The position numbers were made by a program, and so were the translations under genes. Source: an uncultured bacterium (GTDB taxonomy: Bacteria > Bacillota > Clostridia > Lachnospirales > Lachnospiraceae). From it: DNA of 64,000 nucleotides. The stretch lies in assembly GCA_947647735.1 (NCBI GenBank), contig CANSLJ010000005.1:102168-166167 (forward strand). The letters run 5' to 3'. Within the stretch, counting starts at the first letter, position 1, and each line of letters starts with the position of its first letter. The notes beneath the pieces were generated by a model. It did not search any database, was not told the DNA's origin, and saw nothing but the letters and a program-made list of their open reading frames with translations. This document shows, in pieces, positions 52,475 to 62,539 of this stretch.

Positions 52475-53698
52475 ATGGGATTAAATAAAAAATCCGTAGA
52501 TGACATTAACGTTAAGGGAAAACGCGTGCTGGTGAGATGCGATTTTAACGTGCCCCTGAAAGACGGCGCTATCACTGACGAGACACGTATCGTGGCAGCA
52601 CTTCCCACGATCAACAAACTGATCGCTGACGGCGGCAAGGTAATTCTCTGCTCTCACCTCGGCAAAGTGAAAAACGGCCCCAACGAAGGCGAATCTTTGG
52701 CTCCTGTGGCAAAGAGGCTTTCCGAGAAACTGGGTAAAGAAGTAAACTTCGTTTCCGATTACAATGTGACAGGCGAAGCTGCAACAAAGGCAGTGGAAGC
52801 AATGCAGGAAGGCGATGTTGTTCTTCTGCAGAATACACGTTTCCGTGGAAAAGAAGAGACAAAGAACGGCGAAGAGTTCAGCAAAGAGCTGGCTGATCTG
52901 GCTGACCTGTATGTATGTGATGCGTTCGGTTCTTCCCACAGAGCACATGCATCCGTAGAAGGCGTGACAAAGTTCATCAAGGAAAAAGGCGGCGAGAACG
53001 CAGTCGGCTATCTGATGCAGAAAGAGATCGACTTCCTCGGCAATGCAGTAGAGAATCCGGTAAGGCCTTTCGTAGCGATCCTCGGCGGTGCAAAAGTTGC
53101 TGATAAGCTGAACGTTATCAACAACCTGCTGGAGAAATGCGACACCCTGATCATTGGCGGCGGTATGGCTTATACTTTTCTGAAAGCAAAAGGGTATGAG
53201 ATCGGTACATCTCTGGTTGATGAGGAGAAGCTGGATTACTGTAAAGAGATGATGGCAAAAGCAGAGGAGAAGGGCAAACAGCTCCTGCTTCCTGTAGATA
53301 CCACGATCGCTGCAGATTTCCCGAATCCTATCGATGCTGAGATCGCAGTGGAAGTAGTACCTTCCAACGAGATTCCCGCTGACAAGATGGGCCTGGATAT
53401 CGGTACAGAGACAGCTAAACTGTATGCTGATGCTGTAAAATCCGCTAAGACGGTTGTATGGAACGGACCGATGGGTGTATTTGAGAATCCGATCCTCGCA
53501 AAAGGTACCATCGCTGTAGCACAGTCTCTTGCTGACACAGACGCTACCACGATCATCGGCGGCGGCGATTCCGCAGCGGCTGTCAACCAGCTTGGTTTTG
53601 CAGACAAGATGAGCCACATTTCCACAGGCGGCGGCGCTTCTCTTGAATTCTTAGAGGGCAAGGAGCTTCCCGGCGTAGCAGCGGCTGACGACAAGTAA
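52475..53698 (+). CDS. pgk: Phosphoglycerate kinase
   Basis: 407 residues. [14 protein letters not shown] (substrate Arg/Asn), [43 protein letters not shown], and [13 protein letters not shown] are PGK landmarks; a C-terminal [18 protein letters not shown] ends the hinge-bound domain. It makes ATP from 1,3-bisphosphoglycerate. Highly biased codons as in gap. Ribosome site TAGGAGGAATAG. The next gene starts 14 bp after the stop. Confidence 0.98.
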   Translation: MGLNKKSVDDINVKGKRVLVRCDFNVPLKDGAITDETRIVAALPTINKLIADGGKVILCSHLGKVKNGPNEGESLAPVAKRLSEKLGKEVNFVSDYNVTGEAATKAVEAMQEGDVVLLQNTRFRGKEETKNGEEFSKELADLADLYVCDAFGSSHRAHASVEGVTKFIKEKGGENAVGYLMQKEIDFLGNAVENPVRPFVAILGGAKVADKLNVINNLLEKCDTLIIGGGMAYTFLKAKGYEIGTSLVDEEKLDYCKEMMAKAEEKGKQLLLPVDTTIAADFPNPIDAEIAVEVVPSNEIPADKMGLDIGTETAKLYADAVKSAKTVVWNGPMGVFENPILAKGTIAVAQSLADTDATTIIGGGDSAAAVNQLGFADKMSHISTGGGASLEFLEGKELPGVAAADDK

Positions 53699-53712
53699 GG
53701 CAGGGTTGGCTT

Positions 53713-54384
53713 ATGAGTAAAGGGAAAAAGATAGGCGGTATTATTTTAGTCATCATCGGTACGATATTTCTGGTGATCGGGCTTGCGATAGGCGGACTTT
53801 TCGGCGCCATGAACGGTGCTATGGGTGAGGCTATCGACGAGCTTGAACAGGAAATGGATGAGTTCCGGGAAAATGGCGTATCAACATACGGCGAGATCAT
53901 TGATATAGACGATGAGAGTATGTCCACCATAGAGTATTATTGCGAGGAGGACGGCTACTGGTATGAAACCTATATCATGATCTTAAATGAGAATTACCGG
54001 GTAGGCAGCACTGTTGAAGTGTGCTATGATCCCTATGATCCGACCAATGTGATGGTGCCTGAGTTATATATGGATGCCATGGGTATGGTTGGCGATACCG
54101 TGCCGACAGTCGGTATTGTAGTCGGTGTTGTGTTTGGCATTATCGGAGCAGTTCTCTTGATCGTCGGTATCGTACTGCTTGTCAATAACAAGAAAGATAA
54201 AAAGTGGACGGATGAGATCAATGCCCGCAATGCGGCGCAGGGAATCGGCAATGTGCAGTATAACGGATATCCCCAGCAGGGTGGAATGCCGGGCGGCTAC
54301 CCGCAGGCACCCGGGGCAGGCGGCGCTTATCAGCAGCCCGGGCAGCAGAATAATCCGTATCAGCAAAATAATCAGAATATGTAA
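53713..54384 (+). CDS. DUF3592-like membrane protein
   Basis: 223 residues. TM1 (about 8-30) leads to a beta-rich extracytoplasmic domain (about 55-115, VSTYGEIIDIDDESMSTIE; GSTVEVCYDPYDPTNVMVPEL), TM2 (about 135-157), and a Gln/Asn/Pro/Gly-rich cytoplasmic tail. The DUF3592 pattern suits it. Insertion between pgk and tpiA in a glycolytic operon is unexpected; role unknown. Leader element copy C lies between this gene and tpiA. Ribosome site is weak, implying lower yield than its glycolytic neighbours. Confidence 0.75.
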   Translation: MSKGKKIGGIILVIIGTIFLVIGLAIGGLFGAMNGAMGEAIDELEQEMDEFRENGVSTYGEIIDIDDESMSTIEYYCEEDGYWYETYIMILNENYRVGSTVEVCYDPYDPTNVMVPELYMDAMGMVGDTVPTVGIVVGVVFGIIGAVLLIVGIVLLVNNKKDKKWTDEINARNAAQGIGNVQYNGYPQQGGMPGGYPQAPGAGGAYQQPGQQNNPYQQNNQNM

Positions 54385-54393
54385 CTAAAAACC

Positions 54394-54439
54394 GCATGAG
54401 CCTTTACCATAAAGGCTCATGCGGAACTGGAAGAAGGAG
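54394..54439 (+). ncRNA. Recurrent intercistronic RNA-like element, copy C (short form)
   Basis: A perfect hairpin GCATGAGCCTTTA (54394-54406) and TAAAGGCTCATGC (54410-54422) around CCA. It lacks the inner domain of copies A and B but keeps ATGCGGAACTGGAA (54419-54432) followed by AAGGAG, the tpiA ribosome site. Confidence 0.65.
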
Positions 54440-54448
54440 AATATAATA

Positions 54449-55195
54449 ATGGCAAGAAGAAAAATCGTAGCCGGAAACTGGAAAATGAATATGACACCCA
54501 GTCAGGCGGTAGCACTTTGTGAAGAATTAAAGGATCTGGTAAAATCCGACAGCGTAGATGTGGTTTACTGCGTACCTGCAGTGGACATCGTACCTGTTGT
54601 GGAAGCTGTAAAAGGCACAAACGTGGAAGTCGGCGCAGAGAATATGTATTTTGAGGAGAAGGGCGCTTACACAGGCGAGATCTCCGCAGCTATGCTGGTG
54701 GATGCAGGCGTGAAATACGTTATCATCGGCCACTCCGAGAGACGTGACTACTTCAAAGAGGATGATGCTCTCTTAAATAAGAAAGTGAAAAAAGCTTTCG
54801 AGGCAGGCCTTACACCGATCCTCTGCTGCGGCGAATCTCTGGAGCAGAGAGAGATGGGCGTTACCATGGACTGGATCCGTTTCCAGATCAAATCCGATCT
54901 TGTAGGCATCACGGCAGATCAGGTAAAAGAAATGGTTATCGCTTACGAGCCTATCTGGGCGATCGGCACAGGCAAGACCGCTACAACCGAGCAGGCTGAG
55001 GAAGTTTGTAAGGGGATTCGTGAGTGCATCGCTGAGATGTATGATGAAGCGACAGCAGAAGCAGTTCGCATTCAGTACGGCGGATCTGTAAATGCAGCGA
55101 ATGCGGCAGAGCTTTTCGCACAGCCTGATATCGACGGCGGCCTTGTCGGCGGCGCTTCCTTAAAGGCTGATTTTGGAAAGATCGTGAACTACTAA
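54449..55195 (+). CDS. tpiA: Triosephosphate isomerase
   Basis: 248 residues. Standard [15 protein letters not shown] (Asn/Lys), [12 protein letters not shown] (catalytic His), [15 protein letters not shown] (catalytic Glu), and [10 protein letters not shown] phosphate loop. It interconverts dihydroxyacetone phosphate and G3P. The real ATG is at 54449 after AAGGAGA; an in-frame 54419 ATG lies inside the leader hairpin. Highly biased codons. A terminator follows. Confidence 0.98.
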   Translation: MARRKIVAGNWKMNMTPSQAVALCEELKDLVKSDSVDVVYCVPAVDIVPVVEAVKGTNVEVGAENMYFEEKGAYTGEISAAMLVDAGVKYVIIGHSERRDYFKEDDALLNKKVKKAFEAGLTPILCCGESLEQREMGVTMDWIRFQIKSDLVGITADQVKEMVIAYEPIWAIGTGKTATTEQAEEVCKGIRECIAEMYDEATAEAVRIQYGGSVNAANAAELFAQPDIDGGLVGGASLKADFGKIVNY

Positions 55196-55221
55196 TTCTT
55201 AGTTTGCAAAAGAATGATCAT

Positions 55222-55256
55222 CAGAGGTTTTGGAGCGATCCGAAACCTCTGTTTTC
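55222..55256 (+). terminator. Terminator after tpiA
   Basis: CAGAGGTTT (55222-55230) pairs with AAACCTCTG (55243-55251), with extra GG/CC inside, followed by TTTTC. Confidence 0.85.
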
Positions 55257-55404
55257 ATGCGAAAAAGAATTCTCTTGTATTCTGTATACTATTTTGTTAC
55301 AATCTTTAGGAAAAATTCATTTATTTTGGACAGGAATAGGTGGCAAAAAAACGCAGAAAAGTTTATAATGAAAAATAGCGAAGTGATAACGGAGCTATTT
55401 GCTA

Positions 55405-55433
55405 CGATGCGATTTGCAGAGCAAATTGCATCG
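55405..55433. other. Strong inverted repeat upstream of the zinc-ribbon gene
   Basis: CGATGCGATTTGC and GCAAATTGCATCG (one wobble) around AGA, then TATAAT at 55442-55447. The 55252-55484 gap otherwise holds no gene; the repeat may be an operator or 5' hairpin. Confidence 0.4.
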
Positions 55434-55484
55434 GTTCCCGTATAATAAAACGTATAACAAAGCATAACGAAGGGAGGTGCTGTG

Positions 55485-56336
55485 ATGAAGTGCAAAAAAT
55501 GTGGAGCGGTTTTACTGGATACAGATACATTCTGTGTGAAGTGTGGACAGAAGGTGGGGCAGCCGATGTTCTGTTCCAATTGCGGAGAGCAGCTTCGGGA
55601 TGAGGAGCGGTTCTGCCATAAATGCGGTTCGCCTGTGGAAAACGCAGGAGAAGATGAAGAGATTCCGCTCAGCCAGCAGAAAACAGTGGACATTCCCTTT
55701 GACCAGATCGAGATGGGCATCCTGATGGAGGCGGAGCAGGCTATTGTGAAGCGTCCGGGAGCGGAAAAAACGGAGAGAAGAAATCCGGAAGGTTACAGGC
55801 GTCCTAGGGTGGAGGCACCGGAGGATGATGATGAGCTCTACGAAGAGCCGGCAAGGCAAAAGCGCCGTACATCGCCGCCACCCCGCCGTTATGAAGAAGA
55901 GTACGACGAGTATGAGGACTATGATGACGACGAGGAGGATGATTCCGATGATTCTAAAATGAAAACCATCACGATCATTTTGGGCATCGTCGTGATAGCA
56001 ATCGCTCTGGCGATAGGATTTATCTTCTGGCAGCGGAGCAATCCTTCCAGATATGACAGGCCTGATGAGGAGACCGGGCAGGAAAGTGAAGAAGGCGAGG
56101 AGGGTGAAGACGGCGGAGACGCTGGCAGCGCCGATACTCAGGGCAGGATTCAGATCCTCTCCAACGTCAATGTCCGCAATGCGCCCACAACGGAAGGTTC
56201 TGAAGTTTTGATGGTGGCAAAGCAGGGCGAGACCTATGAATATTATGAACTGGTGGACGATGCATGGTACCGCATTAAACTGGAAGACGGCAGCGAGGGG
56301 TATGTTTCCAAGCAATATGTGGAAGACTTACAGTAA
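55485..56336 (+). CDS. Membrane protein with two zinc ribbons and an SH3b domain
   Basis: 283 residues. Two zinc ribbons at the start (MKCKKCGAVL...CVKCG and CSNCGEQL...CHKCG; CxxC pairs), an acidic Glu/Asp-rich cytoplasmic stretch (to about 160), one TM (about 165-185, TIILGIVVIAIALAIGFIFW), an acidic linker and a C-terminal bacterial SH3 domain (about 215-283, IQILSNVNVRNAPTTEGSEV). The zinc part faces the cytoplasm and the SH3b the wall, so it may sense envelope state. ATG at 55485 follows GGGAGGT; GTG at 55482 is also possible. Role unknown. Confidence 0.8.
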   Translation: MKCKKCGAVLLDTDTFCVKCGQKVGQPMFCSNCGEQLRDEERFCHKCGSPVENAGEDEEIPLSQQKTVDIPFDQIEMGILMEAEQAIVKRPGAEKTERRNPEGYRRPRVEAPEDDDELYEEPARQKRRTSPPPRRYEEEYDEYEDYDDDEEDDSDDSKMKTITIILGIVVIAIALAIGFIFWQRSNPSRYDRPDEETGQESEEGEEGEDGGDAGSADTQGRIQILSNVNVRNAPTTEGSEVLMVAKQGETYEYYELVDDAWYRIKLEDGSEGYVSKQYVEDLQ

Positions 56337-56459
56337 CTGTATATAAAAGGCTTGCGGCAGTCCGCTGAAGCAGACAGGAAAGAACTGTGCCGCCTGCAGT
56401 CTGTAATATAGCGAAGTATATAATATATAAACTATATAGGAAGAAGAGGAGAAGAAAAA

Positions 56460-58004
56460 ATGAGTAAGAAACCTGTTGTTTTAATGATTCTTGACGGCTA
56501 CGGCTTAAATGACACAAAAGAGCACAATGCCGTGGCTGAGGCAAAGACACCTGTGATGGATAAGCTGATGGCGGAATATCCTTTTGTGAAAGGAAATGCC
56601 AGCGGCATGGCGGTAGGGCTTCCCGACGGCCAGATGGGCAACTCGGAAGTAGGTCACCTGAACATGGGTGCAGGCCGTATCGTATATCAGGAACTCACAA
56701 GGATCACAAAGGAGATTCAGGACGGTACTTTCTTTGAGAACAAGGCTCTGATGGATGCTGTAAATAACTGTAAAAAGAATGACAGTGCACTGCACTGCTT
56801 CGGCCTGCTGTCAGACGGCGGCGTGCACAGCCACAATACCCACCTTTACGGGCTTTTGGAACTGGCAAAGCGCAACGGGCTGGAGAAGGTATATGTGCAT
56901 TGCTTCCTGGACGGCCGTGATACACCGCCGGCAAGCGGAAAAGGTTATGCGGAGGATCTGGAAGCTGAGATGGCAAAGATCGGCGTAGGCAAGATCGCTT
57001 CCGTGACAGGCCGTTACTATGCGATGGACAGGGACAATAACTACGACAGGGTGCAGAAAGCCTATATTGCGCTGACAAAGGGTGAGGGGCTGACAGCGGA
57101 GAGCGGTCCTGCCGGTATTCAGGCTTCCTATGACAGAGATGAGACAGACGAGTTCGTAAAACCGACCGTAGTGATGGAAAACGGTGCGCCGGTGGCGACG
57201 ATAAAAGATGGAGATTCCGTTGTGTTCTTCAATTTCCGTCCCGACCGTGCAAGAGAGATCACCAGATCTTTCTGTGATGATGATTTCAAGGGATTTGACA
57301 GAGGAAAACGCCTTGATCTGACCTATGTATGTTTCTCCGACTATGATCCGACGATCCCGAACAAGGAAGTTGCCTTTGAGAAGATCGCGGTGACAAATAC
57401 TTTTGGAGAGTGGCTTGCGGCGAACGGCATGAAACAGGCAAGGATCGCTGAGACTGAGAAGTATGCCCATGTGACATTCTTCTTTAACGGCGGTGTGGAA
57501 AAACCCAACGAGGGTGAGGACAGGATCCTTGTGAATTCCCCGAAAGAGGTTGCCACCTATGACTTAAAGCCGGAGATGAGCGCCTATGAAGTGTGCGACA
57601 GGCTCTGTGAGGCGATCACAAGCGATAAATATGATGTGGTGATCATCAACTTTGCAAACCCGGATATGGTAGGACATACCGGTGTGGAAGAAGCTGCCAT
57701 CAAAGCGGTGGAAGCGGTGGATTCCTGTGTGGGAAGAGCAGTGGAAGCGGTGAAATCCGTGGACGGCGTACTGTTTATCTGTGCAGACCACGGCAATGCG
57801 GAGCAGCTTGTGGATTATGAGACAGGCGCGCCTTTCACAGCCCATACTACCAATCAGGTGCCCTTCATCCTTGTAAATTATGACGAAAAATACACCCTGA
57901 GAGAAGGCGGCTGTCTGGCGGATATCGTGCCTACGCTGATCCAGATCATGGGGAAAGAGCAGCCTGCTGAGATGACCGGAAAGTCACTGCTGGTTGAAAA
58001 ATAA
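56460..58004 (+). CDS. gpmI: 2,3-bisphosphoglycerate-independent phosphoglycerate mutase
   Basis: 514 residues. Alkaline-phosphatase superfamily with two Mn2+ ions. [11 protein letters not shown] (metal Asp), [20 protein letters not shown] (catalytic Ser), [19 protein letters not shown], and [15 protein letters not shown] with TAHTTNQVP (metal Asp/His) are all there. It interconverts 3- and 2-phosphoglycerate. GAGGAG precedes the ATG. The 56337-56459 leader is AT-rich. eno follows, joined by a hairpin. Confidence 0.98.
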   Translation: MSKKPVVLMILDGYGLNDTKEHNAVAEAKTPVMDKLMAEYPFVKGNASGMAVGLPDGQMGNSEVGHLNMGAGRIVYQELTRITKEIQDGTFFENKALMDAVNNCKKNDSALHCFGLLSDGGVHSHNTHLYGLLELAKRNGLEKVYVHCFLDGRDTPPASGKGYAEDLEAEMAKIGVGKIASVTGRYYAMDRDNNYDRVQKAYIALTKGEGLTAESGPAGIQASYDRDETDEFVKPTVVMENGAPVATIKDGDSVVFFNFRPDRAREITRSFCDDDFKGFDRGKRLDLTYVCFSDYDPTIPNKEVAFEKIAVTNTFGEWLAANGMKQARIAETEKYAHVTFFFNGGVEKPNEGEDRILVNSPKEVATYDLKPEMSAYEVCDRLCEAITSDKYDVVIINFANPDMVGHTGVEEAAIKAVEAVDSCVGRAVEAVKSVDGVLFICADHGNAEQLVDYETGAPFTAHTTNQVPFILVNYDEKYTLREGGCLADIVPTLIQIMGKEQPAEMTGKSLLVEK

Positions 58005-58019
58005 AAAGATTGGATAAAC

Positions 58020-58067
58020 AAACCTCCATTGGAGATACTAACAAAAATGGTATTTCCAAGGAGGTTT
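58020..58067 (+). promoter_or_regulatory. Hairpin sequestering the eno ribosome site
   Basis: 58020-58038 pairs with 58050-58067 (AAACCTCC with GGAGGTTT; TTGGAGATAC with GTATTTCCAA), a bulged A and one wobble apart from perfect, around an 11-nt loop. The eno Shine-Dalgarno AAGGAGG lies within the right arm, so folding should hinder ribosome loading. Confidence 0.7.
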
Positions 58068-58072
58068 ATTTT

Positions 58073-59548
58073 ATGTCTTTAACAATACGTATCATGGATG
58101 TGCATGCAAGAGAGATTCTGGATTCCCGGGGAAACCCTACGGTGGAAGCGGAGGTGACGGTGATCGCGGGGGAGGGTGCTTTCGGCGGTCCCTGTATCAA
58201 CGGCAGGAATATGGAGGCGTCAGCCGGAAACCATAAGGAGGCAATAGGAAAAAATGACTGTCCGGCTCCTGTGGGAGCGCCCTATCCGCTTTCCGGAAAG
58301 CTTTATACGGGCAGAGCTTCCGTGCCCTCCGGCGCCAGCACCGGCAGGTTTGAAGCGGTGGAACTGCGGGATAAAGAGAGCCGTTATCAGGGGAAAGGCG
58401 TGCAGAAAGCGGTGAGAAATGTCAATACCGTACTGCGGGAGGCACTGCTCGGACGCAATGCTCTTTGTCAGGAGGAGATAGACAGGATCCTTGTGGAGAC
58501 TGACGGGACGGAGAACAAGGAAAAGATGGGGGCGAATGCAACCTTAAGCGTTTCCATGGCTGTGGCACGGGCGGCAGCGGCAGCGCTGGATATGCCCTTA
58601 TACCGTTACCTCGGCGGCATTTCTTCAAGGAAAATGCCGGTGCCCATGATGAATATCTTAAATGGCGGAAAACATGCGGACAACACAGTGGATTTTCAGG
58701 AGTTTATGATCATGCCGGTCTCTGCAAAAAGCTTTCAGGAGGGGCTCAGGATCTGTGCTGAAGTTTATCAGAAGCTGAAACAGCTCCTTGTGAAGGACGG
58801 GCTTTCCACAGGGGTAGGCGATGAGGGCGGTTTTGCCCCTTCTCTCAAAAATCCGAGAGAGGTACTGGATTATATCATAAAAGCGGTCCTGGCGGCAGGT
58901 TATCAGCCGGACAGCGATATCAAGATCGCCCTGGATGTGGCGGCAAGCGAACTTTATCAGGAAGATTCCGGTATGTACTATTTTCCGGGGGAGACAAAGG
59001 CGCTGCATGGCAGCAGACGGGAAGTGCTGAGTGCTTCCGACACAAAGGAGGCAAGCGTCCTGCGCAGTACAGATGAGATGATCGCTCTCTATGAAGAACT
59101 CTGCAGGGAGTATCCGATCATTTCCATTGAGGACGGGCTTCATGAGGATGACTGGGACGGCTGGAAAAAGCTGACAGAGCGGCTCGGGGACAAGATCCAG
59201 CTTGTGGGCGATGACCTTTTTGTGACCAACACAGGAAGACTGGCGGCAGGCATCCGTCTGCATACTGCAAATGCCATTCTGGTAAAGGTAAACCAGATCG
59301 GTACGCTTTCGGAAGCCTTTGCGGCGATAGAGATGGCGCATAAAAACGGGTATAAGGCGGTGATCTCCCACCGTTCCGGGGAGACGGAGGATACGATCAT
59401 CGCGGATATTGCCGTGGCAGTGAACGCAGGGCAGATCAAGACAGGGGCGCCCTGCCGGACGGACCGTGTCAGCAAGTATAATCAGCTTCTGCGGATCGAG
59501 GAGGAGCTGGGGGAAGTTGCGAAATATGAGAATCCTTTCCTGAAATAA
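58073..59548 (+). CDS. eno: Enolase with two internal insertions
   Basis: 491 residues, about 60 more than typical enolase. The core is intact: [63 protein letters not shown] (metal Asp/Glu), [18 protein letters not shown] (Lys), [10 protein letters not shown]. Extra segments lie at residues about 38-79 (ahead of the SGAST loop, rich in Gly/Pro/Asn with Cys) and about 301-335 (before the IEDGL strand). It converts 2-phosphoglycerate to PEP. Start at 58073 follows AAGGAGG and matches the [14 protein letters not shown] enolase start. Expression is lower-biased than gap. Confidence 0.95.
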   Translation: MSLTIRIMDVHAREILDSRGNPTVEAEVTVIAGEGAFGGPCINGRNMEASAGNHKEAIGKNDCPAPVGAPYPLSGKLYTGRASVPSGASTGRFEAVELRDKESRYQGKGVQKAVRNVNTVLREALLGRNALCQEEIDRILVETDGTENKEKMGANATLSVSMAVARAAAAALDMPLYRYLGGISSRKMPVPMMNILNGGKHADNTVDFQEFMIMPVSAKSFQEGLRICAEVYQKLKQLLVKDGLSTGVGDEGGFAPSLKNPREVLDYIIKAVLAAGYQPDSDIKIALDVAASELYQEDSGMYYFPGETKALHGSRREVLSASDTKEASVLRSTDEMIALYEELCREYPIISIEDGLHEDDWDGWKKLTERLGDKIQLVGDDLFVTNTGRLAAGIRLHTANAILVKVNQIGTLSEAFAAIEMAHKNGYKAVISHRSGETEDTIIADIAVAVNAGQIKTGAPCRTDRVSKYNQLLRIEEELGEVAKYENPFLK

Positions 59549-59643
59549 ATTCGGAAGATATTGTATTTCATCTGAAATGTGATAAAGTTAATTATGATCT
59601 CATTTTATGAAAAAATACCTGTGGGCGGCAGACAGGAGCGGCT

Positions 59644-60951
59644 ATGACAAAGGAACAGAAGGAAAAAACAGCATATCTGGCACAGGAGGTCCTGCGCCTC
59701 TCCAGAGACAGCATTATCATGAACATGCGGTTTCTGGATGTGGCGCTTTCGAGGATAGCGCCACATCCCAGGCAGGGACTAAAGGGCGTGGCGACGGACG
59801 GGGAAAAGTTCTGGTATGATGATGCCTTTGTATTGCGGCGGTATAAAGGGGAGCCTGCTTACATTACAAGGTGTTATCTTCATGCGCTGCTGCATCTTGT
59901 GTTTTATCATCCCTTTCGTTACAGCGAGGTGGAGGTGAAATACTGGGATGCGGCGGCGGATATCGCGGTGGAGAATGTGATGCTGGAGATGGATCTTAAT
60001 TTTTTGAAGATTCACAGAGATACGGAGCGGAAGGCGGAGGCATCCTCACTGAAAGCGAAATGCGGTGCGTTGACGGCGGAGAAGATCTACCGGTATTTTC
60101 TGCGAGAGCAGCCTGATGATGAAAAACTTGCGGAGTGGAGGCTTTTATTTCACCGGGATGAACATATCTTCTGGACGGAGCCGGAGAAGATGGAGATTTC
60201 TCTGGCACAGTGGAAGAAGATCAGCGAGCGGATCAAAACGGATTTAAAGACATTTTCCAAAGGGAAAGGGCATTCGGATTCCATGGAGAAAAATCTGGCG
60301 GAGGCGACGAAAGACCGCTATGATTACGGGGATATCCTGCGCCGTTTTATGGTGACGGGGGAGGAGATTCATCCGAATGATGAAGAATTTGACTATGTTT
60401 ATTATACATATGGACTGGAGCAGTACGGCAATATGCCGCTTGTGGAGCCGCTGGAGTATAAGGATATCAAAAAAGTGAAAGAGTTTGTGATCGCCATCGA
60501 TACTTCGGCGTCCTGCCGCGGGAAGATCGTGCAGGGGTTTTTGAATAAGACCTATTCGATCATGAAGGGGGCGGAGAATTTTTTCAGTAAGGTAAATATC
60601 CATATCGTGCAATGCGATAATGAGGTGCAGAGCGATGTGAAGATCACCTGTGATGAGGATTTTGAGCATTTTATCAGGACGGGGAAGCTGACCGGGTTCG
60701 GCGCTACGGATTTCAGGCCGGTTTTTACCTATGTGGATGAACTGATCGAACAGGGGCATTTTGAGAATTTAAAAGGGCTTATCTATTTTACGGACGGTTA
60801 CGGCGTTTATCCGGAGAGGATGCCGGATTATGATGTGATATTTGCGTTTCTGAATGAGGATGAAAGGCGTCCCGCGGTGCCTCACTGGGCATTGCAGGTG
60901 GTTTTGGAGGAAGAAACGTTACAGGATGAAAAAGGAGAGAACCTGATATGA
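59644..60951 (+). CDS. VWA/metallopeptidase-like protein (DUF2201 type)
   Basis: 435 residues. The N-terminal part has a zinc-like HALLHLVFYHPF (His80, His84, His89; an H-x3-H rather than HExxH), then a charged middle region, and a C-terminal von Willebrand A-like domain with MIDAS-type DTSASCRGK (about residue 287) and FGATDFRPVFTYVDELI. The DUF2201 pattern pairs with MoxR ATPases, as here: the stop overlaps the next gene by ATGA. Such pairs act as metal-dependent chaperone or protein-remodelling systems. No clear promoter was found in the 95-bp gap after eno. Confidence 0.85.
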   Translation: MTKEQKEKTAYLAQEVLRLSRDSIIMNMRFLDVALSRIAPHPRQGLKGVATDGEKFWYDDAFVLRRYKGEPAYITRCYLHALLHLVFYHPFRYSEVEVKYWDAAADIAVENVMLEMDLNFLKIHRDTERKAEASSLKAKCGALTAEKIYRYFLREQPDDEKLAEWRLLFHRDEHIFWTEPEKMEISLAQWKKISERIKTDLKTFSKGKGHSDSMEKNLAEATKDRYDYGDILRRFMVTGEEIHPNDEEFDYVYYTYGLEQYGNMPLVEPLEYKDIKKVKEFVIAIDTSASCRGKIVQGFLNKTYSIMKGAENFFSKVNIHIVQCDNEVQSDVKITCDEDFEHFIRTGKLTGFGATDFRPVFTYVDELIEQGHFENLKGLIYFTDGYGVYPERMPDYDVIFAFLNEDERRPAVPHWALQVVLEEETLQDEKGENLI

Positions 60952-62453
60952 ATATGAAACAGGCGAAGGAGTGCATCAAGGATACGGTGCGGCTCTATCT
61001 GAAAAAGGATGAATTCGGGGATTACCGGATACCGATCGTGCGGCAGCGCCCCGTCTTTTTGATCGGCGCGCCGGGAATCGGCAAGACTGCCATTATGGAG
61101 CAGATCGCGCAGGAGTTGTCCATTGCGCTGGTGTCCTATTCCATGACGCACCATACGAGGCAGTCTGCCCTCGGGCTGCCGTTTATCGATCATCGGGAGT
61201 TTGAGGGAAAGGAATATGATGTATCCGAATATACCATGAGTGAGATCATATCTTCAATCTATGAGGTCATGCGGGCGAGCGGGCTGAAAGAAGGGATATT
61301 GTTTCTGGATGAGATCAACTGTGTCTCGGAGACGTTATCTCCCTCCATGCTGCAGTTTTTGCAGTACAAGGTATTTGGAAGGCACAGTGTTCCGGAGGGG
61401 TGGGTTATCGTGACGGCGGGAAATCCGCCGGAGTACAATAAGTCCGTCCGGGAGTTTGATGTGGTGACGCTGGACCGCCTGAAGATCATGGAAGTGGAGG
61501 CGGACTACGGGATCTGGAAGGAGTATGCCTCCGAAAAAGGTTTACATAATGCTGTCGTCAGCTATCTGGATCTGAAGAAGGAAGATTTTTATCACGTGGA
61601 GACGACTGTAAAAGGGAAATCCTATATTACCGCCAGAGGATGGGAGGATCTATCCCAGATCCTGCAGCTCTATGAGGAGGAGGGGCTGACGGTGGATGAA
61701 ACGCTGGTGGGACAGTATCTGCGCAACGACAGGATCGTAAAAGAGTTTACCGCCTACTATGATCTCTATAATAAATATAAGAATGATTACAAGACGGAGG
61801 AGATCCTTTCCGGGCACCTCTCGGAAAAAGCGGTGGAAAAGGCAAGGGCGGCGGCTTTTGATGAGAGATTATCGCTCCTTGGCATGCTGCTGGATAAAAT
61901 ACAGGGGGAGATCCGGGAGGCAATGCGCCTGGTGGACTGTCTGAAGGAATTGCGTATGCCGGTAAAAGCCCTCTCCGGTGCGGCAGATACGGAAAAACTG
62001 CTGAAGATACTGGAAGCCCAGGGGCAGGCGAGGGAAAAACTCCTGAAATCTATGCAGGCGGCGGGAGCGATGTCCGATGCGGAGCAGTATAAAAACAAGT
62101 TTATCCTGCGTTTTCTGGAACAGGCGGAAAAGGAAGTGCGGATCGGCGGTGTATATGACGGAATGGAAGGGTACGGGCTTGTGAAGGAAAAATTCCAGAA
62201 AGAAGCGGTATTGTTAAAGGAAAAGACGGAGGAGATAAAAGGAAGGCTCCACTATCTGTTTGCCTTTGCGGAGCAGGCTTTTGAGACGGGGAACGAGATG
62301 CTGATCCTTGTGACAGAACTGACCGTGAACGAGGACAGCGCCCGGTTTATCGCCTCCTTCGGCTGTCCTGATTACCAGAAGCATAATGAAGAACTGATGC
62401 TCTCGGAGCGGCAGAGTAAGTTTATGGAAGAGATTGAGAAGCTGGATCTGTGA
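60948..62453 (+). CDS. MoxR-type AAA+ ATPase
   Basis: 501 residues. Walker A GAPGIGKT (40-47), Walker B GILFLDEINCV, sensor-1 VIVTAGNPPEYN, and arginine-finger region REFDVVTLDRLKIMEVEADY; a MoxR/RavA-type C-terminal helical part with coiled coil extends to 501. MoxR ATPases work with VWA proteins to assemble or activate complexes, using ATP. The four-base overlap with the VWA gene suggests coupled synthesis. Confidence 0.92.
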   Translation: MNMKQAKECIKDTVRLYLKKDEFGDYRIPIVRQRPVFLIGAPGIGKTAIMEQIAQELSIALVSYSMTHHTRQSALGLPFIDHREFEGKEYDVSEYTMSEIISSIYEVMRASGLKEGILFLDEINCVSETLSPSMLQFLQYKVFGRHSVPEGWVIVTAGNPPEYNKSVREFDVVTLDRLKIMEVEADYGIWKEYASEKGLHNAVVSYLDLKKEDFYHVETTVKGKSYITARGWEDLSQILQLYEEEGLTVDETLVGQYLRNDRIVKEFTAYYDLYNKYKNDYKTEEILSGHLSEKAVEKARAAAFDERLSLLGMLLDKIQGEIREAMRLVDCLKELRMPVKALSGAADTEKLLKILEAQGQAREKLLKSMQAAGAMSDAEQYKNKFILRFLEQAEKEVRIGGVYDGMEGYGLVKEKFQKEAVLLKEKTEEIKGRLHYLFAFAEQAFETGNEMLILVTELTVNEDSARFIASFGCPDYQKHNEELMLSERQSKFMEEIEKLDL

Positions 62454-62539
62454 TGCATACGGAAAATGGTGAGATGGGGCGGTAGAAAAACGGTAATTTG
62501 AAAGAAGACAGCAGAATTTTGATAAGTTGGCGGGGAAAT

